Below, piece after piece: positions 41,659 to 50,004 of a DNA stretch of 64,000 nt. Both the position numbers and the translations under genes were made by a program. The stretch lies in NCBI RefSeq assembly GCF_041080815.1, contig NZ_CP160205.1, forward strand, positions 930,001 to 994,000, given 5' to 3'. The DNA comes from Mucilaginibacter yixingensis (GTDB lineage Bacteria > Bacteroidota > Bacteroidia > Sphingobacteriales > Sphingobacteriaceae). How positions within the stretch are numbered: position 1 is the first letter of the stretch; every line of letters starts with the position of its first letter. The notes under the pieces were generated by a model. That model did not search any database and was not told where the DNA came from. It saw only the letters and a program-made list of their open reading frames with translations.

Positions 41659-42129
41659 ATGACTAAACCTTTCGCGCTAATTCTATTTGCGGTAATGTTT
41701 GCTGCTTGCCAACATTCGGAGAAACAGCAGCAAAACTCCAATAATCATTTCAATAAAAGTATCCACGATACCACATCATTTCAGGCCGATTCTGATTTTT
41801 TTGATAAACCCATAGCCATAATTGTATCGCCAAGCGAGCGGTTGATGACAGAAAAACAGAAAGAGCTTGATACTGCTACCTATAATACCTCGGTTGATGA
41901 TGATGTGTGGTATCAGTCAGAAGCCGGACGTTATCTTGATTCGATAAAGGCGCCGCAGGCATCGAGGGAGTCAGAGGGTGTGTTGAGATTCAAAACCACC
42001 ACAGGTGCGGTTTATGCCATGCGTATTGATACCCTGTTTTTCGGGGTGATACTATTTAATGGCAAAAATAAACCCATATCTGCCGATGTAACAGATATGG
42101 GTTCAGCGTATAGTCGTTATATGAAATAG
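41659..42129 (+). CDS. Small lipoprotein of unknown function
   Basis: A 156-residue lipoprotein; lipobox FAAC, with the lipidated cysteine at residue 17 (MTKPFALILFAVMFAAC). The mature part is hydrophilic, rich in Ser, Asp and Gln, with VDDDVWYQSEAGRYLDSIKA in the middle and a beta-rich C-terminus containing FKTTTGAVYAMRIDTLFFGV. I start at ATG 41659 since this opens the signal peptide; an upstream start at 41560 would add 33 residues beginning inside the preceding terminator. A near-consensus TTAGTTCG precedes the ATG directly. It converges on purM with no base between the two stop codons. Confidence 0.7.
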   Translation: MTKPFALILFAVMFAACQHSEKQQQNSNNHFNKSIHDTTSFQADSDFFDKPIAIIVSPSERLMTEKQKELDTATYNTSVDDDVWYQSEAGRYLDSIKAPQASRESEGVLRFKTTTGAVYAMRIDTLFFGVILFNGKNKPISADVTDMGSAYSRYMK

Positions 42130-43311
42130 TTACTCGTAGATAAACTCGCCAAACTCAGAGCGAATGGTTACCTGCTTATGGCCGGCAGCTTCTACTCTGC
42201 CAACAATTTGTGCGGCAACGCCAAAGCTTTCTGAAATGGCAATCAGATCGGCAGCAATTTCTTGCGGTACGTAAAGCTCCATACGGTGACCCATGTTGAA
42301 CACTTTGTACATCTCCTGCCAGCTGGTGCCAGATTCTTTCTGGATCAGGTCAAACAGCGGAGGTACAGGGAACAGGTTGTCTTTAATAATATGCAGGCCC
42401 TCTACAAAGTGCAATACTTTGGTTTGAGCGCCACCACTGCAATGCACCATACCGTGGATCTGGCTGCGGTAGCCATCTAATATCTTTTTAATAATAGGCG
42501 CGTAAGTACGGGTGGGAGAGAGTACCAGTTTACCGGCAGTAACGCTTTCGCCATTGCCAATGCTCACCTCGTCAGTCAGTTTTTTAGAGCCCGAGAATAC
42601 CAGGTCATAAGGCACAGCCGGGTCAAAGCTTTCAGGGTAAGTTTCGGCGACAGATTTACCGAAAACATCATGGCGGGCAGAAGTTAATCCGTTTGAGCCC
42701 ATGCCTCCGTTGTATTCATGCTCATAGTTGGCTTTGCCATAAGATGCTAAACCAACAACCACATCACCCGGTTGGATCCGGTCATTGCTGATCACGTCTT
42801 CACGGCGCATGCGGCAGGTAACGGTAGAGTCTACAATAATGGTACGTACTAGGTCGCCCACATCGGCAGTTTCGCCACCGGTAGAGTAGATGCCAATGCC
42901 GGCATCACGCAACTCGGCCAAAATTTCTTCAGTACCGTTAATGATCGCTGCTATTACTTCACCTGGGATCAGGTTTTTGTTACGGCCGATGGTTGATGAC
43001 AGCAGGATGTTATCAATAGCGCCCACGCAAAGCAGGTCGTCCAGGTTCATGATGATGGCATCCTGCGCAATGCCGCGCCATACAGAAAGGTCGCCGGTCT
43101 CTTTCCAATAGGTGTAGGCCAGTGACGATTTGGTGCCTGCGCCGTCAGCATGCATAATGTTGCACCACTGCGGGTCGCTGCTCAGAATGTCGGGAATTAT
43201 CTTGCAGAATGCTTTTGGGAAAATGCCTTTATCAATGTTTTTGATGGCCTGGTGCACGTCTTCTTTAGAAGCCGATACCCCACGCTGATCATAGCGTTGC
43301 GTAGTATCCAT
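42130..43311 (-). CDS. purM: Phosphoribosylformylglycinamidine cyclo-ligase (AIR synthase)
   Basis: PurM closes the imidazole ring of 5-aminoimidazole ribonucleotide in purine synthesis. This is the longer Bacteroidota form, 393 residues, beginning MDTTQRYDQRGVSASKEDVH. It shows the ATP-binding core HADGAGTKSSLAYTYWKETG and IAQDAIIMNLDDLLCVGAID, the glycine-rich IGIYSTGGETADVGDLVRTI, and VHCSGGAQTKVLHF. The start is ATG 43311; a TTG two codons upstream belongs to a perfect -7 box TATATTTG (minus strand, 43315-43322) three bases before the ATG, suggesting a leaderless mRNA. No other pur gene is beside it. Confidence 0.93.
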   Translation of the reverse strand: MDTTQRYDQRGVSASKEDVHQAIKNIDKGIFPKAFCKIIPDILSSDPQWCNIMHADGAGTKSSLAYTYWKETGDLSVWRGIAQDAIIMNLDDLLCVGAIDNILLSSTIGRNKNLIPGEVIAAIINGTEEILAELRDAGIGIYSTGGETADVGDLVRTIIVDSTVTCRMRREDVISNDRIQPGDVVVGLASYGKANYEHEYNGGMGSNGLTSARHDVFGKSVAETYPESFDPAVPYDLVFSGSKKLTDEVSIGNGESVTAGKLVLSPTRTYAPIIKKILDGYRSQIHGMVHCSGGAQTKVLHFVEGLHIIKDNLFPVPPLFDLIQKESGTSWQEMYKVFNMGHRMELYVPQEIAADLIAISESFGVAAQIVGRVEAAGHKQVTIRSEFGEFIYE

Positions 43312-43314
43312 GCG

Positions 43315-43322
43315 CAAATATA
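43315..43322 (-). promoter_or_regulatory. -7 promoter box of purM
   Basis: The minus strand reads TATATTTG, ending three bases before the purM ATG. A TTG (CAA on the plus strand at 43349-43351) stands 26 bases upstream, a little far for -33. Confidence 0.55.
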
Positions 43323-43417
43323 AGCAGAAATTGCGGCCCGCCTTACATCAACCTTATTGTTGCAATTGGTGTTGAAGAATTTACCATAGATTAGCAGCCA
43401 TATCAACAGCATCACAC

Positions 43418-44413
43418 ATGAATAAAAAAGTAAGATGGGGAGTGCTCAGCACTGCCAAAATAGGCTTAACCCAGGTAATTCCGGCTATGCAGCAAGGCCA
43501 ATATAGTGAGGTAGTGGCCATAGCATCTGCCAATGCAGAAAAAGTTACTGAGGCTGCCGCCAGATTGGGCATAGCACAGATATTTAATAGTTATGAAGAT
43601 CTGCTGGCATCGCCCGATGTGGATGCTATTTATAATCCGCTGCCAAACCACTTACACGTACCTTATACTATAAAGGCACTGCAGGCCGGCAAACACGTGC
43701 TGTGCGAGAAACCCATTGGCCTGAATCCTGCCGAAGCGCAACAGTTGATTGATGCAGCCGCACAATACCCACACCTGAAAGTAATGGAAGCCTTTATGTA
43801 CCGTTTCCATCCGCAATGGCAAAAGGCTAAAGAGATTGTAGCCGATGGCTTGTTGGGCGAGGTGAAATATATTCATACTGATTTTTCTTACCATAATATA
43901 GATCCGGCCAACATCCGCAACAAGCCAGAAGTAGGAGGTGGTGCGCTGATGGATATTGGTTGCTACTGTATCTCGTTCCCGCGTTTTATTTGGGGACAGG
44001 AGCCGCAAAGGGTGGTGGGATTGGTGCATCGCGATGCGGAGTTTGGTACCGATACCTTAACTACAGGTTTGCTTGATTTTGGCGATGGCCGTCAGGCTTC
44101 GCTCAGTTGCTCAACCCGTATGGAGCCTTTTCAGCGTGCGGCTATCGGTGGCGATAAAGGTAGGCTGGAAATTGAGATTCCGGTTAACGCCCCGGCAGAT
44201 GTACCGGTGAAGCTTTATCTGCAACGTAACCGGGAAATTGAAGAAATTATTATCCCCGCATATAATCAATACACCCTACAGGGTGATGCTATTTCAGAAG
44301 CTATTATTAATAACACAGCGGCACCCACACCGCTTGCTGATGCGCTGGGTAACATGCGCGTAATTGATGCCCTGGTGAGCAGCGCCAAACAGGGTATTTG
44401 GATGTCTGTTTAG
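43418..44413 (+). CDS. Gfo/Idh/MocA family oxidoreductase
   Basis: A 331-residue NAD(P)-dependent sugar oxidoreductase. It has an N-terminal Rossmann fold with VRWGVLSTAKIGLTQVIPAM and YNPLPNHLHVPYTIKALQAG, then the family hallmark GKHVLCEKPIGLNPAEAQQL, with the EKP lysine. The C-terminal domain carries GGGALMDIGCYCISFPRFIW with the catalytic D-x-x-C-Y set. Members interconvert sugars or inositols through keto intermediates, some with unusual cofactors. The substrate is not readable from sequence. There is no signal peptide, so it is cytoplasmic. The gene is divergent from purM and lies upstream of a pectate-lyase-like gene. Confidence 0.9.
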   Translation: MNKKVRWGVLSTAKIGLTQVIPAMQQGQYSEVVAIASANAEKVTEAAARLGIAQIFNSYEDLLASPDVDAIYNPLPNHLHVPYTIKALQAGKHVLCEKPIGLNPAEAQQLIDAAAQYPHLKVMEAFMYRFHPQWQKAKEIVADGLLGEVKYIHTDFSYHNIDPANIRNKPEVGGGALMDIGCYCISFPRFIWGQEPQRVVGLVHRDAEFGTDTLTTGLLDFGDGRQASLSCSTRMEPFQRAAIGGDKGRLEIEIPVNAPADVPVKLYLQRNREIEEIIIPAYNQYTLQGDAISEAIINNTAAPTPLADALGNMRVIDALVSSAKQGIWMSV

Positions 44414-44417
44414 GCGG

Positions 44418-44479
44418 TTATCACACCCCTTGTAGCTTATGTTGCTAAGATGTTACATGAAAAGCAGGGGGTGTGATAA
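44418..44479. repeat. 12-bp inverted repeat with nearby TTACATGAAA repeats
   Basis: TTATCACACCCC (44418-44429) pairs perfectly with GGGGTGTGATAA (44468-44479). TTACATGAAA occurs inside the loop (44453-44462) and again 52 bases on (44505-44514), upstream of the pectate lyase gene. This may be the oxidoreductase terminator without a T-tract, or a regulatory site. Confidence 0.6.
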
Positions 44480-44673
44480 TATCGTACAATAGATAGAAAA
44501 AATCTTACATGAAATGTGCAGGCAAAGCGCTGATATTTGATCTGTATAAGCCTGATAATCTATTTTTAGGATAAAAACAAAAACAATATGGTAATAAAAC
44601 CATGTGTTTTGGCGTGACTGAGTGGTTACGGGTGAATTTTATTTTTTAAACTTTATATTTTTTTATCATAGTC

Positions 44674-46314
44674 ATGAACAAACACATTGCCAGCATAGCG
44701 GTAATTACTTTAGCAGCAATTGGCGTTGCCAAAGCGCAATATCCACGGATCCCGCCTGCAGTTCAGGAGAAATCAGATTCGTTAATGCGCGTTGCCAGAA
44801 AGCCATCTGATAAAGCCTGGGAGAAAGCTCAGGAAGTAATGAAAGCTAGCGGTAAACCATATATTCCATGGGCTAAAAATCCTGACGATCTGCCACAAAC
44901 TAAACTGGCTGCATTTCCGGGTGCCGAGGGTGGTGGTATGTACACCGCAGGTGGCCGTGGTGGTCGTGTATTTGTGGTAACCAGTCTGGCCGATAGCGGT
45001 CCGGGTACCCTGCGTGAGGCTTGCGAAGCTGGTGGTCCGCGTATCGTTGTGTTCAACGTATCTGGTATCATCCGTTTGAATTACCCGATCAATATCAAGG
45101 CACCTTATATTACTATTGAAGGTCAGTCGGCCCCTGGCGATGGTATCTGTATCGCAGGCGAGTCAACTTTGATAGATACCCACGATGTAATTATCCGTTA
45201 TGTACGTTTCCGTCGCGGCGCAACAGACGTAACCCGTCGTGATGATGCACTGGGTGGTAACCCGGTAGGTAACATCATTATCGACCACGTTTCTGCCAGC
45301 TGGGGTTTGGATGAAAATATGTCTATCTACCGCCACGTGTATGATCGTGCCGGTCAGAAACAAGAGAAAATGGCTACCGTTAACGTAACCATCCAAAACT
45401 CTATCTTCTCTGAAGCATTAGATACTTATAACCACGCTTTCGGTAGCACCATCGGCGGTCATAACAGTACGTTTATGCGTAACCTGTGGGCCAACAACAT
45501 TGCCCGTAACCCGTCAGTAGGTATGGATGGCGATTTTGGTTTCTTCAACAACGTAGTATTTAACTGGTGGAACCGTAGTTCAGACGGTGGTGATAACCAC
45601 TCGCTGTATAACTTCATCAATAACTACTTCAAACCAGGCCCGATCACGCCGATGAACGAGCCTATCGCTCACCGTATTCTGAAACCAGAAGCTGGTCGTA
45701 ATCCAGAAGATAAAACCCACTACGGTAAAGTATACGTAAGCGGTAACATTGTTGAAGGTAGCGAACGTGTAACCAAAAACAACTGGGACGGTGGCGTGCA
45801 GATTGGCGAAATGCCAGACGCAGGTCGCTACACCGATAGCATCAAAGCAGACAAACCGCTGCCGATTAAAAACAAGGTTACTATCATCCCTGCAAAAGAA
45901 GCTTATACTTATGTATTGGCTAACGTAGGTGCATCATTGCCAAAACGCGACCCTGTTGATACCCGTATCGTAGGCGACGTTACTACCGGTAAGATTGCTT
46001 ATAACACCAACGCCAGCGAAATTAAACTGGGCATCGGTGCAAAATATGTAAAAGAACGCCTGCCTGATACTTACAAGCAAGGCATCATCAGCGATATCAG
46101 CCAGGTTGGCGGTTATCCTGAATACAAAGGCACACCATACAAAGATTCAGATAATGATGGTATGCCTGATGAGTACGAGATCAAACATGGTCTTAACCCA
46201 AAAGACGCTTCAGATTCACCAAAGCTGGCTAAAGACGGCAGCGGTTACGCAAATATCGAAGTGTATCTGAATAGCCTGGTTCCGCTTTCAAAAGTGGTTC
46301 CTTCAACTAAGTAA
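44674..46314 (+). CDS. Pectate lyase-like polysaccharide lyase (right-handed beta-helix)
   Basis: A 546-residue exported protein; signal peptide MNKHIASIAVITLAAIGVAKAQ. Its core is the right-handed beta-helix of PL1-type pectate lyases: AFPGAEGGGMYTAGGRGGRV, VTSLADSGPGTLREA, GPRIVVFNVSGIIRLNYPIN, ITIEGQSAPGDGI and VIIRYVRFRRGATD, then IIIDHVSASWGLDENMSIYR. The C-terminal DSDNDGMPDEYEIKHGLNP is a calcium-binding type-3/dockerin-like loop common at the end of such enzymes in Bacteroidota. It has no type IX C-terminal sorting domain. It would cleave pectin or a related polyuronide by beta-elimination in the periplasm or at the surface. A terminator follows. Confidence 0.85.
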   Translation: MNKHIASIAVITLAAIGVAKAQYPRIPPAVQEKSDSLMRVARKPSDKAWEKAQEVMKASGKPYIPWAKNPDDLPQTKLAAFPGAEGGGMYTAGGRGGRVFVVTSLADSGPGTLREACEAGGPRIVVFNVSGIIRLNYPINIKAPYITIEGQSAPGDGICIAGESTLIDTHDVIIRYVRFRRGATDVTRRDDALGGNPVGNIIIDHVSASWGLDENMSIYRHVYDRAGQKQEKMATVNVTIQNSIFSEALDTYNHAFGSTIGGHNSTFMRNLWANNIARNPSVGMDGDFGFFNNVVFNWWNRSSDGGDNHSLYNFINNYFKPGPITPMNEPIAHRILKPEAGRNPEDKTHYGKVYVSGNIVEGSERVTKNNWDGGVQIGEMPDAGRYTDSIKADKPLPIKNKVTIIPAKEAYTYVLANVGASLPKRDPVDTRIVGDVTTGKIAYNTNASEIKLGIGAKYVKERLPDTYKQGIISDISQVGGYPEYKGTPYKDSDNDGMPDEYEIKHGLNPKDASDSPKLAKDGSGYANIEVYLNSLVPLSKVVPSTK

Positions 46315-46345
46315 ATTTTCTCTATAGGTTTATAATTTGGTTTGA

Positions 46346-46384
46346 AAAGTCCCGGACCGCAAGGGTGCCGGGCTTTTTCTTTTT
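46346..46384 (+). terminator. Intrinsic terminator after the pectate lyase
   Basis: The arms AAAGTCCCGG and CCGGGCTTT pair with one mismatch around a CCGC...GGTG loop, followed by TTTTTCTTTTT. It is about 32 bases past the stop codon. Confidence 0.75.
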
Positions 46385-46468
46385 ATACGGGTGCATATCA
46401 GGCTGAACAGATGGCCAACCCACGTAATAAAGTATTGGCTAGCTTTACTTTACTAACCAACCAAATTT

Positions 46469-47314
46469 ATGAACCTTAACCTATTTGCCTGCCGCCGCTG
46501 GGCTTTACTCTGTCTGGCACTCACTTTTACTGCTACTGTTTACGCTCAGCAAAAGCCCAAGTTTCGGGTGATTGCTTTTTATACCGGTAAGAGCGATTTA
46601 GCTCATATCAGCTTTGTGCATGAGGCCAACAAGTGGTTCCCTGAGATGGGCCGCAAATACCATTTTGCTTACGATTCTACCAACAACTGGACAAACCTTA
46701 ACGCCCAATTTCTGGCCCAATACCAGGTGGTGTTGTTTCTGGATACTCGCCCCGAAGCGCCCGAACAACGTGCAGCTTTTGAACAATATATGAAAAACGG
46801 TGGCGCCTGGATGGGTTTCCATTTCTCGGCCTTTGCACTTACGCCGTCATCTTTTACACAGAACTGGGACTGGTATCATAATGAGTTTCTTGGTTCAGGC
46901 CAGTACGTCAGCAATACCTGGCGACCAACCACTGCTATCGTTCGGCAAGAAAACAAGCACCCGGTACTGAAAGGCCTGCCCAAAAAGTTTACCGCCCAAC
47001 CAAACGAATGGTACCGCTGGGAGCATGACCTGCGGACAAACCCCGATATTACTATCCTGTTGGCTATAGATTCAGCCAGTTTTCCACTGGGTACAGGTCC
47101 AAAACCAAGCGAAATCTGGCACAGTGGCTATTACCCTGTGGTGTGGACTAATAAACATTACCGCATGATCTACATGAACATGGGCCATAACGATATGGAC
47201 TATGAGCATAAGTTTGATAACACTAATCGCACTTTATCTTCAACCTTTGGTAATGCAGATCAAAGCAAGCTGATCATTAATAGCTTACTCTGGTTAGGCA
47301 AAACAACTAGGTAA
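46469..47314 (+). CDS. ThuA domain-containing exported protein
   Basis: A 281-residue exported protein with a signal peptide ending TVYAQQ and a ThuA domain, a glutamine-amidotransferase-like fold often found with sugar-utilisation genes. Recognisable segments are VIAFYTGKSDLAHISFVHEA, the nucleophile-elbow-like YQVVLFLDTRPEAPEQRAAF, and GGAWMGFHFSAFAL. The histidine-rich ends WYHNEFLGSG and MIYMNMGHNDMDYEHKF are also typical. The classical amidotransferase cysteine is replaced, as usual in ThuA proteins. The enzyme activity is unclear; some members have been linked to 3-keto-sugars. A terminator after the lyase separates it from that gene, so it is transcribed on its own. Confidence 0.82.
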   Translation: MNLNLFACRRWALLCLALTFTATVYAQQKPKFRVIAFYTGKSDLAHISFVHEANKWFPEMGRKYHFAYDSTNNWTNLNAQFLAQYQVVLFLDTRPEAPEQRAAFEQYMKNGGAWMGFHFSAFALTPSSFTQNWDWYHNEFLGSGQYVSNTWRPTTAIVRQENKHPVLKGLPKKFTAQPNEWYRWEHDLRTNPDITILLAIDSASFPLGTGPKPSEIWHSGYYPVVWTNKHYRMIYMNMGHNDMDYEHKFDNTNRTLSSTFGNADQSKLIINSLLWLGKTTR

Positions 47315-47337
47315 GGTGTTTTAGATAGTACTTGTTA

Positions 47338-47368
47338 TTGCATAGTACTATTTACTTTTGTATATTTG
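47338..47368 (+). promoter_or_regulatory. Bacteroidota-type promoter of the 47390 lipoprotein gene
   Basis: TTG at 47338-47340, a 20-base spacer, and TATATTTG at 47361-47368 make a good match to TTG-N19-23-TAnnTTTG. The transcript would begin about 20 bases before the start codon. Confidence 0.7.
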
Positions 47369-47389
47369 GTCATAAACCTTTAAACTTAA

Positions 47390-47791
47390 ATGGTTATGAA
47401 GATCAAATATTGGCTTTTGGGTGCCGCACTAATGGGTTCTGGCATCCTGTCTGCGTGCAGAATGGGTGGCAACGGTACCAAAATTGAGGTATCCAGCAAT
47501 CGTTATGAATACAAATTTTCTGCCAGGTATAATAGCGATATCACCCCGGGGGTGGAGCAATATATTAATGAGCAAATTAAGCCCACCAGCATCTTAAACT
47601 CTCAGAATCACCGGGTTGATTTGGCGGTGATACTGGCAGATCATACCAATTTCAACATCAAGTCATCTCCAGGCCGGTTGGATATCGAAATGAACAAAAA
47701 AGATAATACCGGCCAATCTTACACCCGGGTAAACAATTTATGCGCCGGAATACGTAATTTTATACTCAGTCAACCGCATGAAAAGCATTAA
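47390..47791 (+). CDS. Small lipoprotein of unknown function
   Basis: A 133-residue lipoprotein (131 if it starts at the second ATG, 47396, which opens the signal peptide MKIKYWLLGAALMGSGILSAC; lipobox LSAC). The mature protein is a mix of beta strands and one helix, with KIEVSSNRYEYKFSARYNSD and VDLAVILADHTNFNIKSSPG, and ends in a positively charged tail. It has a clean promoter of its own. I do not recognise a family. It is separated from the PAS sensor gene by 200 AT-rich bases without a visible terminator. Confidence 0.7.
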   Translation: MVMKIKYWLLGAALMGSGILSACRMGGNGTKIEVSSNRYEYKFSARYNSDITPGVEQYINEQIKPTSILNSQNHRVDLAVILADHTNFNIKSSPGRLDIEMNKKDNTGQSYTRVNNLCAGIRNFILSQPHEKH

Positions 47792-47994
47792 ATACCGTTA
47801 AGGGGGAATGGTTTATTGCCATGCTTTTGTAACATTTTCGGTGTTTTTAACGTATTAGGCCATTTTAAAACTAACTGTTGCAAAAACGGTTTTGCTAGGC
47901 TGCGTTATTTAGTTTTAAGATTGTTAAACTATTTTTAACCCCGGGATATTATTTTAGAAGAGACGACAAGTACTTGTCTGATAGAAACTTGAGC

Positions 47995-49575
47995 ATGAAA
48001 CGCGGCGCAATAAGAATTGCCCTTTCTTATTTAATTATTAGTCTTTTATGGATTGCGCTGAGCGATAAATTTTTGTTCGTGCTCAAACCAAAACTGGGCG
48101 AATGGTTATACTTTATCATCACTTTTAAAGGTGCTTTATTTGTGGTGGTAACAGCTGCTGTGCTTTATTTCTTTATCCGCAGGCATTCAAATACATTGCT
48201 GATAAACGAAATTCGTTATAGCGAAATTTACCGGGCCAACCCTAACCCCATGTGGATCTATGATCCGGAAACGCTGAAATTTGCCTCGGTAAATGATGCC
48301 GCCGTAGCTATGTATGGTTACAGCAGGGAGGAGTTTTTGCGCATGTCTATATTGGATATCCGCCCGGTAGAGGATCATGATATGGTGGTCAAAACGCTGA
48401 AGGCTAACAACGCCAACATCAGCAATAAAGGCACCTGGCGACATATCACCAAAAACGGCAAACGTTTGTACGTTAATATCACTCTAAATACCATTTCTTA
48501 TAAGGGCAAGCAGCACTACATGGTGTTGGTGCGCGATATGACCGAAACAATAGAGCACGAGCAAAAACTGCGTGAAGCTATTACCCGGTATGAACTGGTT
48601 GCCAAGGCCACCAAAGATATTTTCTATGATTTTGACCTGAAGAAGAACAAGCTGGAATATCACGGCAACATTAACGAGATGGTAAACTTGCCCACCGACG
48701 CTATAGAGAATAGCCTGGAGTGGTGGCGTGGACTGATCCATCCGGATGATGTGCAGGAGGTAGAAGCCAGTCAGCAGGAGGTGATTGAAAAGCGAAAAAC
48801 GGTTTGGGAGTGTGAGTATCGTATCCACGTGGGTGAGGGCAATTATAAATATGTGTTTGATCAGGCCTACCTTATTTTTAATGAGAAGCAGGAGCCTGTA
48901 CGCATGATTGGCGCGGTGAAAGATATTGACGCCATCAAAGCATCAGAGAAAGAGAACAGGCGTCTGGCCGGCATCATCATGAATGTCAACAACATGGTGC
49001 TGTTAACTGATACCTCATTGCGCGTTACCTGGGCAAACAATGCCTTTGAGCGTTTTACCGGCTACTCTGCTGCCGATATGCATGGCCAGGTACAACATGA
49101 CTTGATGTGCGATCCTGTTATGTGCGAGAATCTATTGGCTGAGCTAAAGCGAAACCTGGCCCAATGGGAAGCTTTTTCGATGGACCTGCCATTGGTAACC
49201 GCCGCGGGCAAAGGCTACTGGGTAACTGCCGAGTTTACGCCGATGTTTGATGAGAAAGGTAACCGCGCCGGATACATTTCGGTTCAAAGTGATATTACGC
49301 TGCGCAAGGAAAAAGAGACCGAAGTGGCCACACAAATGGAAACCCTGCGCAACATAGCCTGGATGGGCTCGCACCAGATCAGGAAACCGGTGGCCACTAT
49401 TTTAGGGTTGGTGAGTTTACTGGAAATGAACAGGCATGATGCTGAAACGGAAGAACTGGTAGATCTGCTGAAAACTACTACGCTGGAACTGGACATGGTA
49501 GTACACGAGATCAACTTCGAAGCTTTCCACGTGATAGACCCTGTGAGTTTTCATCAGCAGGGGAAGAAAGGATAA
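47995..49575 (+). CDS. Membrane PAS sensor ending in a histidine-box domain, no ATPase
   Basis: A 526-residue sensor. Two N-terminal helices (about residues 7-25 and 37-60) enclose a short periplasmic loop. Three PAS/PAC modules follow (about 75-185, 195-310 and 320-440; typical segments SEIYRANPNPMWIYDPETLK, FDEKGNRAGYISVQSDI). A final helical hairpin carries a histidine at about residue 460 in MGSHQIRKPVATILGLVSLL. The protein then ends after a short tail, with no HATPase domain in any frame; the next 430 bases are repeats. The ending closely matches the GAF-PAS protein at 15662. I start at ATG 47995; an upstream TTG (47974) lacks support. Its role may be phosphotransfer or dimer-based signalling through a partner. 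Confidence 0.85.
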   Translation: MKRGAIRIALSYLIISLLWIALSDKFLFVLKPKLGEWLYFIITFKGALFVVVTAAVLYFFIRRHSNTLLINEIRYSEIYRANPNPMWIYDPETLKFASVNDAAVAMYGYSREEFLRMSILDIRPVEDHDMVVKTLKANNANISNKGTWRHITKNGKRLYVNITLNTISYKGKQHYMVLVRDMTETIEHEQKLREAITRYELVAKATKDIFYDFDLKKNKLEYHGNINEMVNLPTDAIENSLEWWRGLIHPDDVQEVEASQQEVIEKRKTVWECEYRIHVGEGNYKYVFDQAYLIFNEKQEPVRMIGAVKDIDAIKASEKENRRLAGIIMNVNNMVLLTDTSLRVTWANNAFERFTGYSAADMHGQVQHDLMCDPVMCENLLAELKRNLAQWEAFSMDLPLVTAAGKGYWVTAEFTPMFDEKGNRAGYISVQSDITLRKEKETEVATQMETLRNIAWMGSHQIRKPVATILGLVSLLEMNRHDAETEELVDLLKTTTLELDMVVHEINFEAFHVIDPVSFHQQGKKG

Positions 49576-50004
49576 GTTAAGATAATAAGGATTAGCCTGT
49601 GAGATTCCTTTTTAGGGAAGGAGGAGGAAGGGGAATTGAACCTCGAACTCCTCTTTTTCTAGTCGCTTGCGTCTGCGTCGTTGGTGTTGGGGAGATTAAA
49701 AGAAGCGGTGGAATAGTGCGATTCCCCTCTTGAGAGGGGTGGAGGGGTGTGTTCTTTATACTTGCGAAATGACACACCCCTGCAGCCGCACCGTCAACGC
49801 GCCCCTCTCAAGAGGGGACTTTAATATCTTCTTAACACCAACGGCGAAGAAGCGAGCGACTGCGGCAAGTTTGTGTTTGGATAGGCGGGTGGCGGGATTG
49901 AATATCCAAAGGCGAGCACTGCGCTTAAAGAAAGAGACGCAATTTCAGCGTCTCTCTATATTAACTAGATTTTAGTCTTCAGTAATTAATTTTTCACCTC
50001 AAGT
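49576..50004. other. Repeat-filled intergenic region
   Basis: No gene is present. Outer inverted arms AGTCGCTTGCGTCTGCGTCG (49661-49680, extending to 49688) and CGGCGAAGAAGCGAGCGACT (to 49861) enclose a second pair, CCCCTCTTGAGAGGGG (about 49723-49738) and CCCCTCTCAAGAGGGG (about 49802-49817), which also flank GGGGTGTGT/ACACACCCC. It looks like a composite of two repeat families. The right end (49862-50004) is AT-rich filler with AGAGACGCAATTTCAGCGTC, an imperfect hairpin. Confidence 0.75.
49661..49861. repeat. Nested palindromic repeats after the PAS sensor gene
   Basis: The outer pair (49661-49688 with 49834-49861) and the inner pair CCCCTCTTGAGAGGGG / CCCCTCTCAAGAGGGG are inverted and roughly concentric. 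The inner element shares its core with the CTCCCC/GGGGAG repeats at 22739 and 61663. Confidence 0.8.
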
